Part shown: positions 1 to 7,736 of the stretch, in pieces
How the letters are laid out: each line of letters starts with the position of its first letter
How positions within the stretch are numbered: the stretch's first letter is position 1
Source: Bacillota bacterium
GTDB taxonomy: Bacteria > Bacillota > Clostridia > Peptostreptococcales > Anaerovoracaceae
Direction of reading: 5' to 3'
Assembly (NCBI GenBank): GCA_029101005.1
Contig: JAQXQE010000022.1
Span: forward strand, 1-64,000
DNA: 64,000 nt
Notes under the pieces: model-generated
Databases searched by the model: none
What the model saw: only the letters and a program-made list of their open reading frames with translations
What the model was told of the DNA's origin: nothing
Program-made: the position numbers and the translations under genes

Positions 1-33
1 CTTTTACTGGCTCCGATCTATGGCCAGTAAAAG
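1..33. repeat. Perfect inverted repeat, possible terminator stem
   Basis: CTTTTACTGG at 1-10 pairs exactly with CCAGTAAAAG at 24-33, leaving a 13-nt loop. It lies at the window edge, so the gene it might terminate is outside view and no adjoining T-run is visible on the plus strand. Confidence 0.35.
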
Positions 34-71
34 CGGCCGCACAATTTAATCTCCTTGTCAATACTTTTTCG

Positions 72-105
72 TAAAAAAATACCCCCTCATCATTGCTGAT
101 GAGAG
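72..105 (-). terminator. Rho-independent terminator after the small lipoprotein gene
   Basis: Read on the minus strand, CTCATC and GATGAG form a stem (86-103) around a 6-nt loop, extendable by wobble pairs, followed after a few bases by a run of seven T. It sits about 70 bases past the stop of the lipoprotein gene. Confidence 0.55.
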
Positions 106-176
106 AGCATTTTATTCGTCATCTTAACTTAATGACATTGAGCCTGCGCCGCCCCTTCTTCTTTTACCAACAAAGC

Positions 177-551
177 CTACATCGCATCGAGGAGTTTCTT
201 CTCGATACGCGCTGTCACCTCGAGATAGTACTCAAGATCAGCATCGCTCATCTCGTTCTCGTCGTATGCATCGAGTTTATCCTCGAATGATTCAAGCCTC
301 TCGATCATATCCATATAATCGTTCATCATCGCCATAAGGTCACTCTCATTGGCATTCTCATATTTCTGCATGAACTCGATATACTCATCGACAAAGAGCT
401 CATATTCATCAAGGAAGTCCTTGAGTTCCGCGCTAACACCCGCAGGCGCAGAGTCGTCAGAGCCCGAATTATCAGAGCTACCACAAGCAGTCAGAGCGAG
501 CGGCATCGCAAGCAGAAGCGTCAGCAGAATTACAGTTATTCTTCTCTTCAT
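177..551 (-). CDS. Small secreted lipoprotein of unknown function
   Basis: A 124-residue protein. It starts with a basic N-terminus, a hydrophobic stretch and a lipobox (LTAC, Cys23), so it should be lipidated and held on the outer face of the membrane. A Gly/Ser/Asp-rich linker follows, then a strongly acidic helical region (about residues 40-124) rich in Glu, Asp, Met and Tyr and predicted coiled-coil-like. I recognise no catalytic motif; it resembles small DUF6591-type lipoproteins of Clostridia, but that is a guess. It lies 18 bases downstream of an XRE regulator gene on the same strand, so the two are probably cotranscribed. A terminator follows. Confidence 0.75.
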   Translation of the reverse strand: MKRRITVILLTLLLAMPLALTACGSSDNSGSDDSAPAGVSAELKDFLDEYELFVDEYIEFMQKYENANESDLMAMMNDYMDMIERLESFEDKLDAYDENEMSDADLEYYLEVTARIEKKLLDAM

Positions 552-569
552 AATAATCCCTCCATTAAG

Positions 570-764
570 CTAATCCATCAGCAGGCTGTCGATCGACACA
601 TCCAGCACGCGGCTGAGCACAATCAGATTCTCCACCTTAGGCGTGCCCTTTCCAGCCTCCCATTTCGCAACAGTTGACCTCGAGACACCTATCGCTTCGG
701 CAAGTTGCTCCTGCGTCCACCCCTTCGAATCCCTGTGCCTGATTAAGTTCGTATTAATTGACAT
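570..764 (-). CDS. XRE-family helix-turn-helix regulator
   Basis: A 64-residue DNA-binding protein that is nearly all one Cro/C1-type HTH domain: the segment with GWTQEQLAEAIGVSRSTV is the canonical helix-turn-helix. I chose the ATG at 764 because GGAGG lies just upstream; a start at 782 would put that site inside the gene. The tail (SRVLDVSIDSLLMD) is typical of small XRE regulators in Firmicutes, in which the last helices form a dimer. The lipoprotein gene directly downstream is the likely co-regulated partner. An inverted repeat upstream (823-845) is a possible operator. Confidence 0.9.
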   Translation of the reverse strand: MSINTNLIRHRDSKGWTQEQLAEAIGVSRSTVAKWEAGKGTPKVENLIVLSRVLDVSIDSLLMD

Positions 765-822
765 AATTCGCCTCCTGTACATCTAATTTCGTTCAGTGCA
801 ACATCTTTCGCAATATCCCGCG

Positions 823-845
823 AGTAACAAAATCATTTCGTTACT
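823..845. promoter_or_regulatory. Inverted repeat upstream of the XRE gene, possible operator
   Basis: AGTAAC at 823-828 and GTTACT at 840-845 form an exact dyad separated by 11 bases, about 60-80 bases upstream of the XRE start. Autoregulation through such a site is usual in this family; binding here is inferred from position only. Confidence 0.3.
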
Positions 846-878
846 TTGCGTGACATTCTGGGGAATTTCAGACACGTT

Positions 879-901
879 AAAAGGCGCCTCAGTGAGGCGC
901 C
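879..901 (-). terminator. Terminator after the Nudix gene
   Basis: GGCGCCTC (883-890) and GAGGCGCC (894-901) form a perfect 8-bp stem with a 3-nt loop; on the minus strand it is followed by TTTTAA. Confidence 0.75.
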
Positions 902-953
902 CTCGTATGTCGTCATATCCCGCTGTTATAAGATGCTGTTTTTTTGCGAGGTC

Positions 954-1523
954 TTAGTAGTCAATCTCGATACCGTTCTTCCTGCAGTGTCTCATATACA
1001 TTGCGATAGCGGTACCCATAAATGCATGAGTCATCTCTTCATCACCGAAGCGTTCGATTACTTCAGCAATCGGATACTCCTCAACCATTATGAACTCGTC
1101 TTTATCTAAGTGCTGCGAACCAGTCTGAACCATATCTTCAGCGAGGAATATTGAGAAGTGATTCTGCATAATTGCAGGGTTAGAGCTAACGCGTCCAAGG
1201 CAGGTAAGCTTGCCAGCGCGGTAACCGGTCTCTTCCTCGAGCTCACGAGCAGCCGCAACTGCCGGATCTTCGCCAGGCTCAATACAACCGCCTGGGAACT
1301 CTAGAGTAAGCCTCTCCTCACCATGTCTCCACTGACGCACCAGTGCGAATTTGCCATCAATCACAGGCACAACAATAATCCAGTCGTAACCACCGAGAGC
1401 CATATAGTCTCCCTCAAGGCCATTGGCTGCCTGCTTGTGCTGCTTGATGAGATTCATAACCGGTGTATGAAGCAGAACTTCTTCACTGAGTGTCTTCCAT
1501 TTGAGAGAATCGTACTTTCCCAT
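954..1523 (-). CDS. Nudix hydrolase, ADP-ribose pyrophosphatase-like
   Basis: A 189-residue Nudix enzyme. The Nudix box is complete, in the form GGCIEPGED followed by RELEEETGY, which supplies the metal-binding glutamates. Such proteins hydrolyse nucleoside diphosphates linked to another group; the flanking sequence (VRQWRHGEERLTLEFPGG) resembles ADP-ribose pyrophosphatases (NudF type), which clear free ADP-ribose in the cytoplasm. The ATG at 1523 is preferred: GGAGG lies 5 bases before it, whereas an ATG at 1535 would overlap that site. It has its own terminator downstream and follows the terminator of the preceding membrane protein gene. Exact substrate is not determinable from sequence. 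Confidence 0.88.
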   Translation of the reverse strand: MGKYDSLKWKTLSEEVLLHTPVMNLIKQHKQAANGLEGDYMALGGYDWIIVVPVIDGKFALVRQWRHGEERLTLEFPGGCIEPGEDPAVAAARELEEETGYRAGKLTCLGRVSSNPAIMQNHFSIFLAEDMVQTGSQHLDKDEFIMVEEYPIAEVIERFGDEEMTHAFMGTAIAMYMRHCRKNGIEIDY

Positions 1524-1546
1524 ATCATCCTCCATATAATATAGTC

Positions 1547-1573
1547 AAAAGCCGCAACCAGAAGGTTGCGGCC
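1547..1573 (-). terminator. Terminator between the DUF4854-like gene and the Nudix gene
   Basis: GCCGCAACC and GGTTGCGGC (1551-1572) form a 9-bp stem with a 4-nt loop; the minus strand continues with TTTTG. Confidence 0.75.
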
Positions 1574-1585
1574 CTTATGTCGTCG

Positions 1586-2098
1586 TTATCCGCTTATGCC
1601 GTCCTTCATAAGCTTCTTTGCCTTGTGATATGAGAGCTTAATCTCATTGACCTTCTTGCCATTGACATTAGCTGTATATGTCACATTAGCTGTCAGACCG
1701 CGACAGTTACTCTTCATACTTACCAGATAGTAAGCAGCGAGAGTCTTCATATTCTCCTCTGCCTCATCTCCAACATAATCCTTCTTAGCAGCCTTAGGAT
1801 CATCAGTCTTAACATCAACTACAATTGACATCTTGTTACCCTTAGCTGTTACAGACATTGTTGTATCATCGTCTATCTTCATAGACTCAAAAACAGCCTC
1901 ACCACCCATATTCTGCATATAAGTCTCAATATTCTTAGTAAGCTTTGAATACTGGTAGCCCCAGATACCCACGAACATCAATGCGAGTGGAATGAAAATC
2001 AGCAGAGCAATCGCGAGATTATTAGGTCCCTTCTTCTCTGCCTTATGGTCATATTTCTGGACTCTTGCAGCCCTTCTTGCTTGTGCTCTATTACTCAT
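1586..2098 (-). CDS. Single-pass membrane protein, DUF4854-like
   Basis: A 170-residue protein with a basic cytoplasmic N-terminus (residues 1-27), one transmembrane helix (about 28-48, NLAIALLIFIPLALMFVGIW) and an extracellular domain. The outer domain (SMKIDDDTTMSVTAKGNKM, then alternating strands and the KSNCRGLTANVTYTANVNG segment) resembles the DUF4854 family of clostridial envelope proteins; that assignment is from pattern memory and is tentative. No catalytic residues can be named. It has its own promoter and terminator, so it is probably monocistronic. Confidence 0.7.
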   Translation of the reverse strand: MSNRAQARRAARVQKYDHKAEKKGPNNLAIALLIFIPLALMFVGIWGYQYSKLTKNIETYMQNMGGEAVFESMKIDDDTTMSVTAKGNKMSIVVDVKTDDPKAAKKDYVGDEAEENMKTLAAYYLVSMKSNCRGLTANVTYTANVNGKKVNEIKLSYHKAKKLMKDGISG

Positions 2099-2120
2099 TT
2101 TGGATAGTCCTCCCTATAAG

Positions 2121-2149
2121 AGAATAAGAAAAATAAAGCAAATAGTCAA
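2121..2149 (-). promoter_or_regulatory. Sigma-A type promoter of the DUF4854-like gene
   Basis: On the minus strand TTGACT (2144-2149) and TATTCT (2121-2126) are separated by 17 bases, 25-50 bases upstream of the start codon at 2098. Confidence 0.55.
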
Positions 2150-2332
2150 GAGAACTATATATTTCGCAACACATGTATAAGATATTACAGTACCTCTTGC
2201 AGTGTTGTTTAATTAGCGTTAAAATGTTGTCAAGTATATTAACTAGTTGATAAACATCGTATTTCTCAAGGAAATGGGTTTATCATCATCGATTTAGAGG
2301 GGTCACAAGGCCCATCGAAGGGAGATATTCTA

Positions 2333-4276
2333 ATGAAAGGACTATCTAAGATCATGAGTGTCCTTCTGATTGCTTCAGCATGCTTCGGCGTATATGGAAG
2401 TTCTGTAGGAATCAAGGACATCCTCTCGAGCAAAGACTATTGGGAGGACAAAGGAGTTGAAGCCAACGAGAACATCGATAAACTCGAGGATGGCATCAAC
2501 AAGCTCGCAGAGAACGAGCAGGCTTACACTGCGGGTGTAGACCAGGTAGCACAAGGCGAGAAGGATCTCGCGAAAGGCAGAGCCGACTTCGCTTCAGGAC
2601 AGGCGCAGTTCGAGCAGGGCAAGAAAGATCTTGCAGCCGGAGAGAAGAAGCTCGCCGATGGTAAGAAGACTGTAGCAGACGGAGAGAAGCAGGTAACAGC
2701 TGGCAAGGCAGCCCTCAAGGCGCTCGAGCCACTGCTTCAGAACATCGGTCGCTATCAGGGTCTCTACCAGCAGGCTGACTTCCAGGCAAAGTACAGCACA
2801 TCTCTTACAGATGCGAATGCTATCAAGTCACAGCTTCAGACATATGGAAACACACTCGTACAGGCTGGACAGAATCTCGGTGATGACGGTGCTTCACTCG
2901 TAACAGCTGGACAGGGTATCCTCGCGAATATCCAGGGACTTGCAACAAGCGAACAGGCAAAGAGTGCACCGGTTGCAGCCTTTGCACAGAGAGTCAATGC
3001 TAACAATGGTGCTCAGGACATCGGATTCAATCCTATTCTCAGTCAGGTAATATCAGGTCTCTCATCAAAAGCTGCAGAGATTGATAAGGGACTCACACAG
3101 CTTGCAGGTGGAATCCAGCAGATTGATAACGGTCTTGCACAGGTTAACGCTGGACTCTCACAGTTCGAAGGTATTCCAGACGCATCATTAACAGATGAGC
3201 AGATTGCTCAGCGCAACGGTCTTCAGCAGAAGAAGGCTCAACTCGAGCAGGAGAAGGCTGGATACGAGGCTCAGCAGACTAAGCTCACAGCAATGAAGAC
3301 TCAGCTCACAGCACTCAAAACTAACGCTGAAGCCCTCGTTGGCGCTCTGAACGACTGGCTTGCTAACGACTACAGCCCTATCGCTCCTCAGAACAATGCA
3401 CAGCTAAGCGCACTCGGTGGCGGCATTGTAAAGGCTCTTATTGACAACGGTCTTGTAACTGGAGCAGAAGCTCAGCAGCTCAGCGCTTATGACACAAGCG
3501 ATAAGATCAAAGCATCAGGAGCACCTGAGGTTCTCGTAACACTTAACTCAGTATTTGACAATGTCAACGCAACAGTAGATCAGAAGAAGGCAGAACTCGC
3601 AGCTGGAGAGAGAGCTCTCGCAGCAGGTAAGGCTGAGGTAGCCAAGGGAGAGAAAGATCTCGCGGCTGGTAAGGCTAAGCTTGATGCAGCAGAGCAGGAA
3701 CTCGCAGCCGGAGCCGCTAAGCTTGCAGACGGAGAAGAAACACTCGCCGCAGGTAAGGCTAAACTCGCAGAGTACGAGGATGGCGAAGCTCAGCTCATTG
3801 AAGGCCTTGAGACACTTCTTGGTACAGAAGGCTACACAGGGGTTGATGCAATCGCAGCTAGACTCGGCGATGACTTCAACTTCATGAAAGACAACGACAA
3901 GAACGTTGATCTTGCAGCTGCAATGGACGCAGTTAAGGCAGGAAGAGAATTCCTCGACGACACTAACACAAAGGTTACAGGCGAGCTCATGCCTAAGCTC
4001 TATGGCAATATCGCAGTTATCGCAGCTGCACTGCTCGCACTTCTCAGCGGCATCTTCGGTCTCAGAAGAAAGAACAAAGCAGCCGCTATCACAGCAGGAA
4101 TCGCTTCAGTAGCAGCAATTATCGGTGCATTCTTAATCCATAACGCTGGAACAGAGATGTCAGAGATCGCAGGCTCAACACTCCTCGGAGCAGGCCTCTA
4201 CGCTGGTGCACTCGTTCTCGCAGTAGTTGGAATCGTTCAGTTCATCACAAACTTCGGAATTAAGAAAGACGCATAA
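2333..4276 (+). CDS. Large repeat-rich coiled-coil membrane protein (YhgE/Pip-like repeats)
   Basis: A 647-residue protein with an N-terminal hydrophobic segment (about residues 5-28) and three C-terminal transmembrane helices (about 560-575, 585-602 and 615-640). Between them lie two blocks of a degenerate repeat of the form A-x-G-xx-x-L-A-x-G (about 63-135 and 420-490; for example AAGEKKLADGKKTVADGEKQ), separated by a long Gln/Ala-rich helical region. This repeat style is known from YhgE/Pip phage-infection-type proteins and other clostridial membrane proteins, where it forms long extracytoplasmic coiled coils. Role unknown. The ATG has a GGGAG site upstream, and a strong terminator follows. 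It is the only plus-strand gene in the first 7 kb. Confidence 0.8.
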   Translation: MKGLSKIMSVLLIASACFGVYGSSVGIKDILSSKDYWEDKGVEANENIDKLEDGINKLAENEQAYTAGVDQVAQGEKDLAKGRADFASGQAQFEQGKKDLAAGEKKLADGKKTVADGEKQVTAGKAALKALEPLLQNIGRYQGLYQQADFQAKYSTSLTDANAIKSQLQTYGNTLVQAGQNLGDDGASLVTAGQGILANIQGLATSEQAKSAPVAAFAQRVNANNGAQDIGFNPILSQVISGLSSKAAEIDKGLTQLAGGIQQIDNGLAQVNAGLSQFEGIPDASLTDEQIAQRNGLQQKKAQLEQEKAGYEAQQTKLTAMKTQLTALKTNAEALVGALNDWLANDYSPIAPQNNAQLSALGGGIVKALIDNGLVTGAEAQQLSAYDTSDKIKASGAPEVLVTLNSVFDNVNATVDQKKAELAAGERALAAGKAEVAKGEKDLAAGKAKLDAAEQELAAGAAKLADGEETLAAGKAKLAEYEDGEAQLIEGLETLLGTEGYTGVDAIAARLGDDFNFMKDNDKNVDLAAAMDAVKAGREFLDDTNTKVTGELMPKLYGNIAVIAAALLALLSGIFGLRRKNKAAAITAGIASVAAIIGAFLIHNAGTEMSEIAGSTLLGAGLYAGALVLAVVGIVQFITNFGIKKDA

Positions 4277-4298
4277 GAGAATAGCGACAAGATAAAAC

Positions 4299-4326
4299 GA
4301 GCAGGCCCAAGGCCTGCTCGTTTGTT
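4299..4326. terminator. Bidirectional terminator between the repeat protein and lepB
   Basis: CGAGCAGGCC and GGCCTGCTCG (4299-4320) form a 9-10-bp stem with a 3-nt loop; TTTGTT follows on the plus strand and a T-rich stretch (TTTTATC) on the minus strand, so it serves both convergent genes. Confidence 0.85.
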
Positions 4327-4341
4327 AATGCATATTCTCAC

Positions 4342-4845
4342 TTAATGTACGAGGATTCTTCCTTTGACATTCTTCTTTATTACTGCGCCAAATTCTCTTG
4401 AATCGATTGACTCCTCACGATTGTCGCCGAGTACGAATACCGCATCCTTCTCAACGATGTATGGATATTTAACCCTGTCATTCTCAGGAAGCGTCTCTCC
4501 CTGAATATATGACTCCTGCAGTTTCTTGCCGTTGACATATACAGCCCCATCCTTGAGCTCTACAGAATCGCCCTCGAGAGCAATTACTCTCTTTACATAT
4601 CTGTCACCATTAGGCATTCTGATCGCCACGATGTCGCCCACCTCATAGTCATTGCCGATTCTCAAGTAGACTATTCTCTGGCTATCCTGAAGTGTTGGAT
4701 TCATAGATACGCCGTCTACTCTTGAGAAGCCGATTACCGTTGTGAATACCAGTAGTACGACTGCAATAGCAACGACGAATTCGATCATAAACCTCAGGCT
4801 GTTATATTTGGCCTTAGCACACTTGCCGTGATTTGATCTCTTCAC
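4342..4845 (-). CDS. lepB: Signal peptidase I
   Basis: A 167-residue type I signal peptidase, which cleaves signal peptides of secreted proteins at the outer face of the membrane. It has one transmembrane helix (about residues 20-40), the catalytic serine in GVSMNPTL (Ser47), the general-base lysine in RYVKRVIALEGD (Lys85), and the conserved C-terminal box GDNREESIDSR (140-150). I chose a GTG start: it has AAGGGG five bases upstream and lies 11 bases after the stop of the preceding 57-codon gene, while the in-frame ATG at 4887 would overlap that gene. It is the last gene of a four-gene operon headed by a surface protein, suggesting it may process that protein. Confidence 0.93.
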   Translation of the reverse strand: MKRSNHGKCAKAKYNSLRFMIEFVVAIAVVLLVFTTVIGFSRVDGVSMNPTLQDSQRIVYLRIGNDYEVGDIVAIRMPNGDRYVKRVIALEGDSVELKDGAVYVNGKKLQESYIQGETLPENDRVKYPYIVEKDAVFVLGDNREESIDSREFGAVIKKNVKGRILVH

Positions 4846-4855
4846 CTTTAACCCC

Positions 4856-5029
4856 TTACTCAGTAATAGTTGATTCCTCGTTAGCAAGATTGAGAACCTG
4901 CTCCTCGAGCTCCTTCTCTATCTTCTTGAGCTTGTGATTTCTTACTGCAAAAACCGCGATGGTGCCAACCAGAATGACACTTGCTACGATATCCCAATTG
5001 CAAAATCCAAATAATGTATGGTATGTCAT
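4856..5029 (-). CDS. 57-residue single-pass membrane protein
   Basis: Reading from the ATG at 5029 gives MTYHTLFGFCNWDIVASVIL, then a hydrophobic helix to about residue 28, a basic patch (RNHKLKK) and an acidic amphipathic tail ending in TITE. AGGAG lies 9 bases upstream, inside the end of the preceding gene; the two genes are 5 bases apart and the next gene (lepB) begins 11 bases after the stop. The topology (short outside end, one helix, charged coiled tail) matches its 62-residue neighbour, so the two may form a pair. No family recognised. Confidence 0.75.
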   Translation of the reverse strand: MTYHTLFGFCNWDIVASVILVGTIAVFAVRNHKLKKIEKELEEQVLNLANEESTITE

Positions 5030-5034
5030 ATCAG

Positions 5035-5223
5035 TTAGCTCCTTTCTGCAGCGCTTACGCCGTATTTCTCTTCGAGCTCTCTCTCGAACTCTTTCTTTCT
5101 ATTATTCTGCTTTGCAATGTGCACTCCTCCCCATACTGCGAAAATCGCAAATACAACGAGTGCGAGCACAGTCCATAAGCAGATACCATTGCTCTGATGT
5201 AAAGCCTGATGTAATTCAAACAT
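5035..5223 (-). CDS. 62-residue single-pass membrane protein
   Basis: A small protein with a short N-terminal segment (MFELHQALHQSNG), one transmembrane helix (about residues 15-37, LWTVLALVVFAIFAVWGGV) and a charged helical tail (NNRKKEFERELEEKYG). AGGAGG lies 8 bases before the ATG. It is the second gene of the operon between the surface protein and the 57-residue membrane protein, with which it shares layout but little identity. Function unknown; anchoring or chaperoning a surface protein is only a guess. Confidence 0.8.
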   Translation of the reverse strand: MFELHQALHQSNGICLWTVLALVVFAIFAVWGGVHIAKQNNRKKEFERELEEKYGVSAAERS

Positions 5224-5307
5224 AACTCATGCCTCCTCTGCTATATACAAGGTTGCTGCGCCCTTTCAAGCGCAGCTTCCTGCTTAACTTATTTCGTCAG
5301 TTGCTGT

Positions 5308-6699
5308 TTAGAGCATTCCTGCCCGTGCGAGTGCATCTTCGAGCTCGAAGATTCTCTCCTGACGCTTCTTCATTGATCTTGTGTATCCACAAAGAACTCC
5401 GAATGCGCCGAGCATAAGCAGGAGGTGGAGAATGCAGCAGTTTGCATCAAACAGCTTACCGAGAGGAACCTCTCCGCCTGCGATCTCTGTGAGGATGTAT
5501 CCGTCACCATCAGCAATTACATTGATAACTCTTCTTGGTGGAACAAGGTTATCCTCTTCTGGAGCTGGTCCAGAAGCAGCTGTTACTGTGAGTGTTCCGT
5601 ATATGAGCTCTACGTCGTAGTTCTCCTTCTTAGTATTCTGGTACTCCTCAGTAATCATGCACTTGAATACGTTGAGGCTCTCACCTACCTTAGTCTGGTA
5701 TCCAGTGAAGTAGTATCCGAAGCCCTCTCCCTCTACGAAGCCATCGCCTGAGATGGTAATCTCATCCTTGATTAGAGGCTTACCGTCGTACTGCTTAGTA
5801 GCATCTGCTGATGTGAGTACAACGTGTCTTGGGATGATCTCGAGCTGACCATCGCTTACGAGGTTGAAGCATACATTGAATCCAGGATCAGTATTTCTGA
5901 ACTGGTCTGCAGCAAGACCCATCTCGTAAGTTCCTACGTCCTTACCGCTAGCAATCTTTGAGATAGCTGCAGTCTCAGCTACGAGTGAAGCATTGTTGAG
6001 GTCACCAGTGATCTCCGCTGCCTTGCTAACATCGTATGTTACGTCCTTAACCTCTGTTGTAGCAGCGAGCTCATAACCTGTTACGTTCTGAGTTGTTCCG
6101 TCGTACTTGAGAGTATCGCAGTTACCTGTGATGTTAACTGTTGCATTTACACTGTAGTATACCTCGAGAACAAGGCTTCCGTTGCCAGCGATCTTGCCGC
6201 TGAGCTTGTTGTCAGCATATGCCTCGTAGTATGTGTATCCCTCGAACTCCTTGATCTCAGCCTCTGCAGTCTCATCAGTTGTTCCCTCAAGGGACTCAGT
6301 CTTGATAACTGTCCATCCGCCGTTACCATCGTAGCCGAAGTACTTAACTGTGTAAGCTGTGTCGTCCTTTGCAGTCCACTGTGCTACGCCTGAATCAACA
6401 ACAGGACCGTCCTCATCCTTGTCGAGATCAGCAACATTATGCTTATCCTGTCCAGGCTTGTTGTACTTATTATTGTCCTTCTTGATTGAATCCAGATCAA
6501 TCTCCTCCTGCCTTACTTCAGGATTCTCTGATACAGCAGTCTCCGGTGTATCAGCATCGATGTTGCTGATCTCCTGTGTCTGCTGAGCGTTGTCAGGATT
6601 TGCAGCCTTCAGTACATTGCTGGTGGTATATCCCAGGCTTGTTACAACCAGAGCTCCTGCTAGCAGAAGTGCCAACCCCTTTCTTGTGTTCTGCTTCAT
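5308..6699 (-). CDS. Cell-surface protein with MucBP/InlB_B-like and MBG-like domains
   Basis: A 463-residue secreted protein. It has a signal peptide (residues 1 to about 32, ending near VLKAA), an acidic low-complexity linker (about 35-105), and a MucBP/InlB_B-like domain (about 110-185, with YTVKYFGYDGNGGWTVI). Two MBG-like Ig-type domains follow (about 190-285 and 290-375, the latter with SADATKQYDGKPL). A C-terminal hydrophobic helix (CCILHLLLMLGAFGVLCGY) and a positively charged tail anchor it. There is no LPXTG motif. Such modules occur in clostridial adhesins and backbone-like surface proteins. It heads an operon with two tiny membrane proteins and signal peptidase I, hinting that the group is a surface-display unit. 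Confidence 0.8.
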   Translation of the reverse strand: MKQNTRKGLALLLAGALVVTSLGYTTSNVLKAANPDNAQQTQEISNIDADTPETAVSENPEVRQEEIDLDSIKKDNNKYNKPGQDKHNVADLDKDEDGPVVDSGVAQWTAKDDTAYTVKYFGYDGNGGWTVIKTESLEGTTDETAEAEIKEFEGYTYYEAYADNKLSGKIAGNGSLVLEVYYSVNATVNITGNCDTLKYDGTTQNVTGYELAATTEVKDVTYDVSKAAEITGDLNNASLVAETAAISKIASGKDVGTYEMGLAADQFRNTDPGFNVCFNLVSDGQLEIIPRHVVLTSADATKQYDGKPLIKDEITISGDGFVEGEGFGYYFTGYQTKVGESLNVFKCMITEEYQNTKKENYDVELIYGTLTVTAASGPAPEEDNLVPPRRVINVIADGDGYILTEIAGGEVPLGKLFDANCCILHLLLMLGAFGVLCGYTRSMKKRQERIFELEDALARAGML

Positions 6700-6931
6700 A
6701 TTCCGTCTCCTCGATTTCGAAAGAGTAAATTAATAACGTTCTAAATAAGCTGTTCAAATATAAGAGCACGCGAGTTCAACTAGTGGTCCACTTTTTCTGG
6801 AAAAAAATATTTTTTTCTCGTAAGCCGCCAGCCCCGCGATACTTCGTGTATTTGCGCAGCAATTTTATACATATTTATATGAGCCAATTATATTACATTG
6901 CGACTCCTTATAATAAACTAATTTCGACCTT

Positions 6932-6961
6932 TTGCGGAATATGGTATTATCAACATATAAT
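6932..6961 (+). promoter_or_regulatory. Probable promoter of the pilus-like operon
   Basis: TTGCGG (6932-6937) and TATAAT (6956-6961) are 18 bases apart, about 50 bases before the first start codon. The rest of the 314-base divergent gap 6700-7013 is AT-rich with no other supported feature. Confidence 0.45.
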
Positions 6962-7013
6962 ATTATTTCCGCTCTATGAGAATCATAATAAGCGGAAAAG
7001 GAGACAAATATCC

Positions 7014-7703
7014 ATGAAGAAAATCGATAGACTCAAAAGTATTCAGCTAATCGTTCTTGCAGTACTCATTGTAATTACAGCAGTGATTATTGCAATGAAC
7101 AAGGGACTGTATCACACTATCGCAGTTGATTCTGGTGCTAGACTTATGTTCATGATGCTCTGGGTAGCGCTTGGCACGTCTTTGATCTTCCTGGTCCTTG
7201 ATTTCAACAATTTCAGCAAGCTGAAGAGTGATTACAGAGAACTCGACTATGCAGTTCACTCAGACCCTGTTGCAGGTATTGCTAACAGATACAGCAGTGA
7301 CTCAATCATCGAGAAGTATCTTGATAAGCCTCTTCCAGCAGGTATCGGTTGCATTATGATTGAACTCTCCAATATTCAGGAGACAAACAAGCTCTATGGA
7401 CATCTTGCAGGCAATAAGATGATTAGGGATTTCTCTAATATTCTTAAGATAGCAGCAGTTAATCTCTGCTTTGCAGCAAGAAACGGCGGTAATAAGTTCC
7501 TCGTTCTCTTTGAGGATTGTTCCGATGAGAGAATTGAGAGATTCCTTGCCAGAATTGAGCAGAAGGTTGGTGCTCACAATTCTGAGCCGGGTACTCACCC
7601 AATCGAGTACAAGTACGGAATCGCTTACAACGAGAACAACGATAAGATTACAACTATCACGGAACTGATTGCACTTTCTGACAGACGTATAAGAAATTCA
7701 TAA
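7014..7703 (+). CDS. Membrane protein with degenerate GGDEF domain
   Basis: A 229-residue protein with two transmembrane helices (about 9-27 and 43-62) and a C-terminal GGDEF-type fold (about 78-229). The fold is recognisable from DPVAGIANR (for the usual DPLTGLPNR) and from the signature position, which reads GGNKF at 158-162 instead of GGDEF. The loss of the catalytic acid at that site suggests no diguanylate cyclase activity, leaving a sensory or scaffolding role. I start at the ATG at 7014, after AAAAGGAG; a longer upstream reading lacks a ribosome-binding site. It is the first gene of the ten-gene operon that continues with a sigma factor and the pilus-like machinery. Confidence 0.75.
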   Translation: MKKIDRLKSIQLIVLAVLIVITAVIIAMNKGLYHTIAVDSGARLMFMMLWVALGTSLIFLVLDFNNFSKLKSDYRELDYAVHSDPVAGIANRYSSDSIIEKYLDKPLPAGIGCIMIELSNIQETNKLYGHLAGNKMIRDFSNILKIAAVNLCFAARNGGNKFLVLFEDCSDERIERFLARIEQKVGAHNSEPGTHPIEYKYGIAYNENNDKITTITELIALSDRRIRNS

Positions 7704-7736
7704 TCCGAAGAGCTTAGGCTCAGATAAGGAGATACA

